From assembly GCA_017483425.1 (NCBI GenBank), contig JAFUWM010000357.1, positions 1-7,431 of the forward strand: DNA of 7,431 bases, read 5' to 3'. The first letter of the stretch is position 1. Each line of letters begins with the position of its first letter. This DNA comes from Lachnospiraceae bacterium (lineage in GTDB: Bacteria > Bacillota > Clostridia > Lachnospirales > Lachnospiraceae). The notes under the pieces are model-generated. The model worked only from the letters and a program-made list of their open reading frames with translations. It was not told the DNA's origin and did not search any database. Position numbers and translations under genes: made by a program. Positions 5,349 through 7,431 of this stretch are shown in pieces.

Positions 5349-6921
5349 CACGGTTGTCTCCTTCCCTCTTATGAAATTCCGGAATCGGTCTTGTAGTAAG
5401 CAGATTATACTGGTTTATCATATTAAGTGAGACAAGACACACCGAAATAAGAGCTATAATGCTTCCCGCATAATATATCCAGTCCTGCACCGGAGCCATA
5501 AAAGCTACCAGAAAGGCTATTATTTCCGCGGCAACCGGCAGAAGCGCCAGCAGCTTCATCTTTTGTTCTTTAAGAGTCGACATGTTTTTAAGAGATGTAA
5601 CGTGCAGCACGATCCCCACTATACATACCGCCAGACATACCAATATAGAGCGCTCTTTGGCTGAATCCATGGTAAACATTATGAACAGCAAAGCTATACC
5701 GACGCATGTAAATACCGTCGTTGAAAGCTTTCCTTTCTTTTTCACTCCTTTTTTCCTTATATTCTTCTTTGCTTTCTCAAGTTCCTCGCCACTGAGTGCT
5801 CCCAGATCATTAGCGTGGCTTTCCCTCTCGGCTATGGAAACGATCTCCTGTCTGTACATATAATGTACAAGGATAGCCGCAATGGAGGATATCATAAGGA
5901 TAGTGGCAGGCAGTACAAGCACACTCGCAATGCATGATATGACAAAAAGGACGACCGCTATAACTGCGGAAGCCTTAAGGAACTTACTAACGTCTATGGG
6001 GATTTCGGCTGAAAGCTTGCCGGTTTCGCCGTTTATGACACCGTATGCGAGTCTGTCGCCCTTTCTCCATGTCAAAAACCAGACCGGGAATAGGTTCAGG
6101 TGGCTCTCTTCAACCCTGCTGCCGAATATCTTTGACCTTGATTCCAGATCGGAGGGAAGCTCAACCGTTGCGCCGCTCCTGAATTCAGACGTGACATCTC
6201 TTATCACATGATCATGCGCCATGGCTATCGCTTTATCCGTATATACATCCGCATCAACATCGGCGGTATCAGCAAAAAAGCCTGCCATATACGCCGGATT
6301 GAACTCCACCATGTCGTCTTTATTAAACGGGGATATCTGTGCCGATATCTCGTCATCAAAGCTCGCCGAGGCATCCTGCGGTATCGGTATCCTGACACCC
6401 CTTAACTGAGGCTCGGCCTTATACTCATCCGTATAATCGTAATTTCCGCTTGTATAGGATTCTTTCACGGTAAGCTCGGGGTTATTGGTAAAGCCTACAT
6501 TCATCTCCCAGTACGGGATATATATACCCTTGAAGTTTTCCAGAAACTCGGGATCCGTAAATTCCTTAGGAGCATATGGCTCCTTTTTCGCGCCGGCACT
6601 GTATATGGCCTTGCACTGCTCCTTGGTCTGCTTGAACGGGATTATGTATTTGGGCTTCTTCTCCTGACTGAGCCTCCCCTCAAGATTAGCCTCCGTACCG
6701 CAATAGCTGCAAAAAGTGACCGCCGTATTATCCGTAGTCATCAATTCCGCTCCGCATTGCGTACAGGTAAAGACTTTCGCCTCATAGGTGTCCTTTTCCT
6801 TTACCTCTTTTGCGTCTTCATAATCGCTCACAGGATAAACACTGTCACAGAAAGGACATTTAAGCTCCTGCAGGGCAATATTCAATACAAGATCTCCGCC
6901 GCAGCTTTTACATTTGTACAT
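5335..6921 (-). CDS. Double zinc-ribbon polytopic membrane protein (YdjG-like)
   Basis: A 528-residue membrane protein. Two tandem four-cysteine zinc ribbons open it: Cys4/Cys7 with Cys22/Cys25, and Cys53/Cys56 with Cys71/Cys74. A soluble region follows (about 90-310, including KPKYIIPFK, GIYIPYWEM, LFPVWFLTWRKGDRLAYGVINGETG in part), a form common to zinc-ribbon proteins sometimes misannotated as helicase or replication factor. About six transmembrane segments come next (316-333, 335-356, 401-417, 425-442, 456-475, 482-500), with a Lys-rich loop at 383-399. In Bacillus subtilis the comparable YdjG is encoded with YdjH (TPM), YdjI (SPFH) and the PspA homologue YdjF, a membrane-stress system; the gene pair here matches the first two. 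ATG 6921 has AAGGAG 6 nt upstream. No helicase motifs exist. The YdjG link rests on architecture and neighbourhood, not a full alignment. Confidence 0.82.
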   Translation of the reverse strand: MYKCKSCGGDLVLNIALQELKCPFCDSVYPVSDYEDAKEVKEKDTYEAKVFTCTQCGAELMTTDNTAVTFCSYCGTEANLEGRLSQEKKPKYIIPFKQTKEQCKAIYSAGAKKEPYAPKEFTDPEFLENFKGIYIPYWEMNVGFTNNPELTVKESYTSGNYDYTDEYKAEPQLRGVRIPIPQDASASFDDEISAQISPFNKDDMVEFNPAYMAGFFADTADVDADVYTDKAIAMAHDHVIRDVTSEFRSGATVELPSDLESRSKIFGSRVEESHLNLFPVWFLTWRKGDRLAYGVINGETGKLSAEIPIDVSKFLKASAVIAVVLFVISCIASVLVLPATILMISSIAAILVHYMYRQEIVSIAERESHANDLGALSGEELEKAKKNIRKKGVKKKGKLSTTVFTCVGIALLFIMFTMDSAKERSILVCLAVCIVGIVLHVTSLKNMSTLKEQKMKLLALLPVAAEIIAFLVAFMAPVQDWIYYAGSIIALISVCLVSLNMINQYNLLTTRPIPEFHKREGDNRDVGK

Positions 6922-7000
6922 AACCCTCTCCTTACTAAATCAGACCGCCTGATCTGAAGCCCGCGTTTCCGATAACGTGGACACAGCTATTAAATATTGC

Positions 7001-7414
7001 TCACTGGTTGACTCCGTTAGGTCTTTTGAACTCCACCTTGTCCTTGAACTCAGCCTTATCCGCTGTTCCCGAAGCCTTTTGATAGAAAAAAGTCGTAGGG
7101 TCGTTCAGGAGCTTCTTTAAGGTCCTGCCGCTCCATGATCTGCTCCTGAATCCGCTGCTCCAGGCTTGGATCGCCTCGCCCTCAACGGTTATATTATACA
7201 TTGATCCCCCACTCACCATTACGCCGTCGACGTCAAATTTACCTTCTTCGTCAACGGTATAGTTCTTTCCAAAGCCGCTTATGGCATTGATGTCTATCTT
7301 CTCTGTATCCTCTGCCAGGCAGATCACCGGATTGCTGCAGAAATAGATACCTGTTATCACAAAGACACTTAAAGCTACTAAAAAGGATTTGAATTTCTTA
7401 TAATATTTTCTCAT
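7001..7414 (-). CDS. Hypothetical secreted protein, 137 aa
   Basis: I do not recognise the family. ATG 7414 opens a basic N-terminus (MRKYYKKFK), a hydrophobic core (11-25) and a probable signal-peptidase site near residue 34 (CLA before EDTEK), so the mature protein of about 103 residues should be exported. There is no lipobox. The mature part has a polar strand-rich stretch (GKNYTVDEEGKFDVDGVMV, MYNITVEGE), then a basic, Ser/Trp-rich motif (AWSSGFRSRSWSG, 84-96), LKKLLNDPTTFFY, and a Lys-rich C-terminus ending RPNGVNQ. It lies 79 nt upstream of the zinc-ribbon gene on the same strand and may share its operon. A GGGG-containing stretch lies about 10 nt before the start, less ideal than the neighbours' ribosome sites. 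It looks complete, but only 17 bases upstream are in the window. Confidence 0.68.
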   Translation of the reverse strand: MRKYYKKFKSFLVALSVFVITGIYFCSNPVICLAEDTEKIDINAISGFGKNYTVDEEGKFDVDGVMVSGGSMYNITVEGEAIQAWSSGFRSRSWSGRTLKKLLNDPTTFFYQKASGTADKAEFKDKVEFKRPNGVNQ

Positions 7415-7431
7415 AGTCCAGCGCCCCTTTC

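Noticed and set aside
5582..6211. Two plus-strand open frames of 93 and 109 codons
   Set aside because: Both are antisense to the zinc-ribbon membrane protein gene; their Phe/Ser-rich composition is the reverse-strand image of Lys- and Glu-rich codons.
5335..6921. Possible replication factor or helicase, as zinc-ribbon proteins of this kind are sometimes labelled
   Set aside because: No Walker or helicase motif is present. The protein has two zinc ribbons and about six membrane segments.
6939..6953. Inverted repeat ATCAG-n5-CTGAT in the gap before the zinc-ribbon gene
   Set aside because: A 5-bp stem without a T-run is too weak to call a terminator, and no regulator-specific motif was recognised.

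Overview
The window reads as a chromosomal segment of an anaerobic, low-to-mid GC Firmicute, most likely a Lachnospiraceae-type Clostridia. This is an inference from the Clostridia-style pyridoxamine kinase, the sufC-sufB gene order, strong AGGAG-type ribosome sites, sigma-A promoters and a zinc-ribbon/TPM gene pair resembling ydjG-ydjH of Bacillus. No mobile element, tRNA, rRNA or CRISPR array is visible. Coding density is high and every gene-free gap is under 300 bases.

Left block (1-3358, minus strand): a tightly packed operon read right to left, L,D-transpeptidase 1 -> pyridoxal/pyridoxamine kinase -> sufC -> sufB, with sufB running off the left edge. Gaps are 10, 1 and 19 nt, so co-transcription from the promoter at 3402-3431 is likely. 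Kinase and suf genes share a logic: SUF cysteine desulfurases (not in the window) need pyridoxal phosphate, and SufBC is the Fe-S scaffold. The cell-wall enzyme at the head of the operon is the odd member.

Centre (3359-3589): a 231-bp divergent control region between two paralogous L,D-transpeptidase genes. It holds a near-consensus promoter for each gene, a perfectly palindromic -10 element, three alternating TGTAGT half-sites touching the -35 of the rightward gene, and a hairpin-plus-T-run that could instead be an attenuator. The rightward gene (3590-4339) encodes L,D-transpeptidase 2. Its catalytic domain is about 66% identical to that of transpeptidase 1 by hand alignment, but its N-terminal half is a charged helical repeat.

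Right block (4334-7414, minus strand): a secreted orphan protein (137 aa), a 528-aa double zinc-ribbon polytopic membrane protein, a TPM-domain membrane protein with a glycine-rich tail, and a 71-aa orphan. The middle two resemble the YdjG/YdjH membrane partners of the PspA/SPFH envelope-stress system. The 71-aa gene ends inside the end of transpeptidase gene 2, the two stop codons sharing one TTATAA palindrome, with no terminator visible.

Taken together the region combines cell-wall cross-linking, a putative membrane-stress module and Fe-S/PLP metabolism. The most promising undescribed elements are the control region between the two transpeptidase genes and the two orphan proteins flanking the zinc-ribbon/TPM pair.
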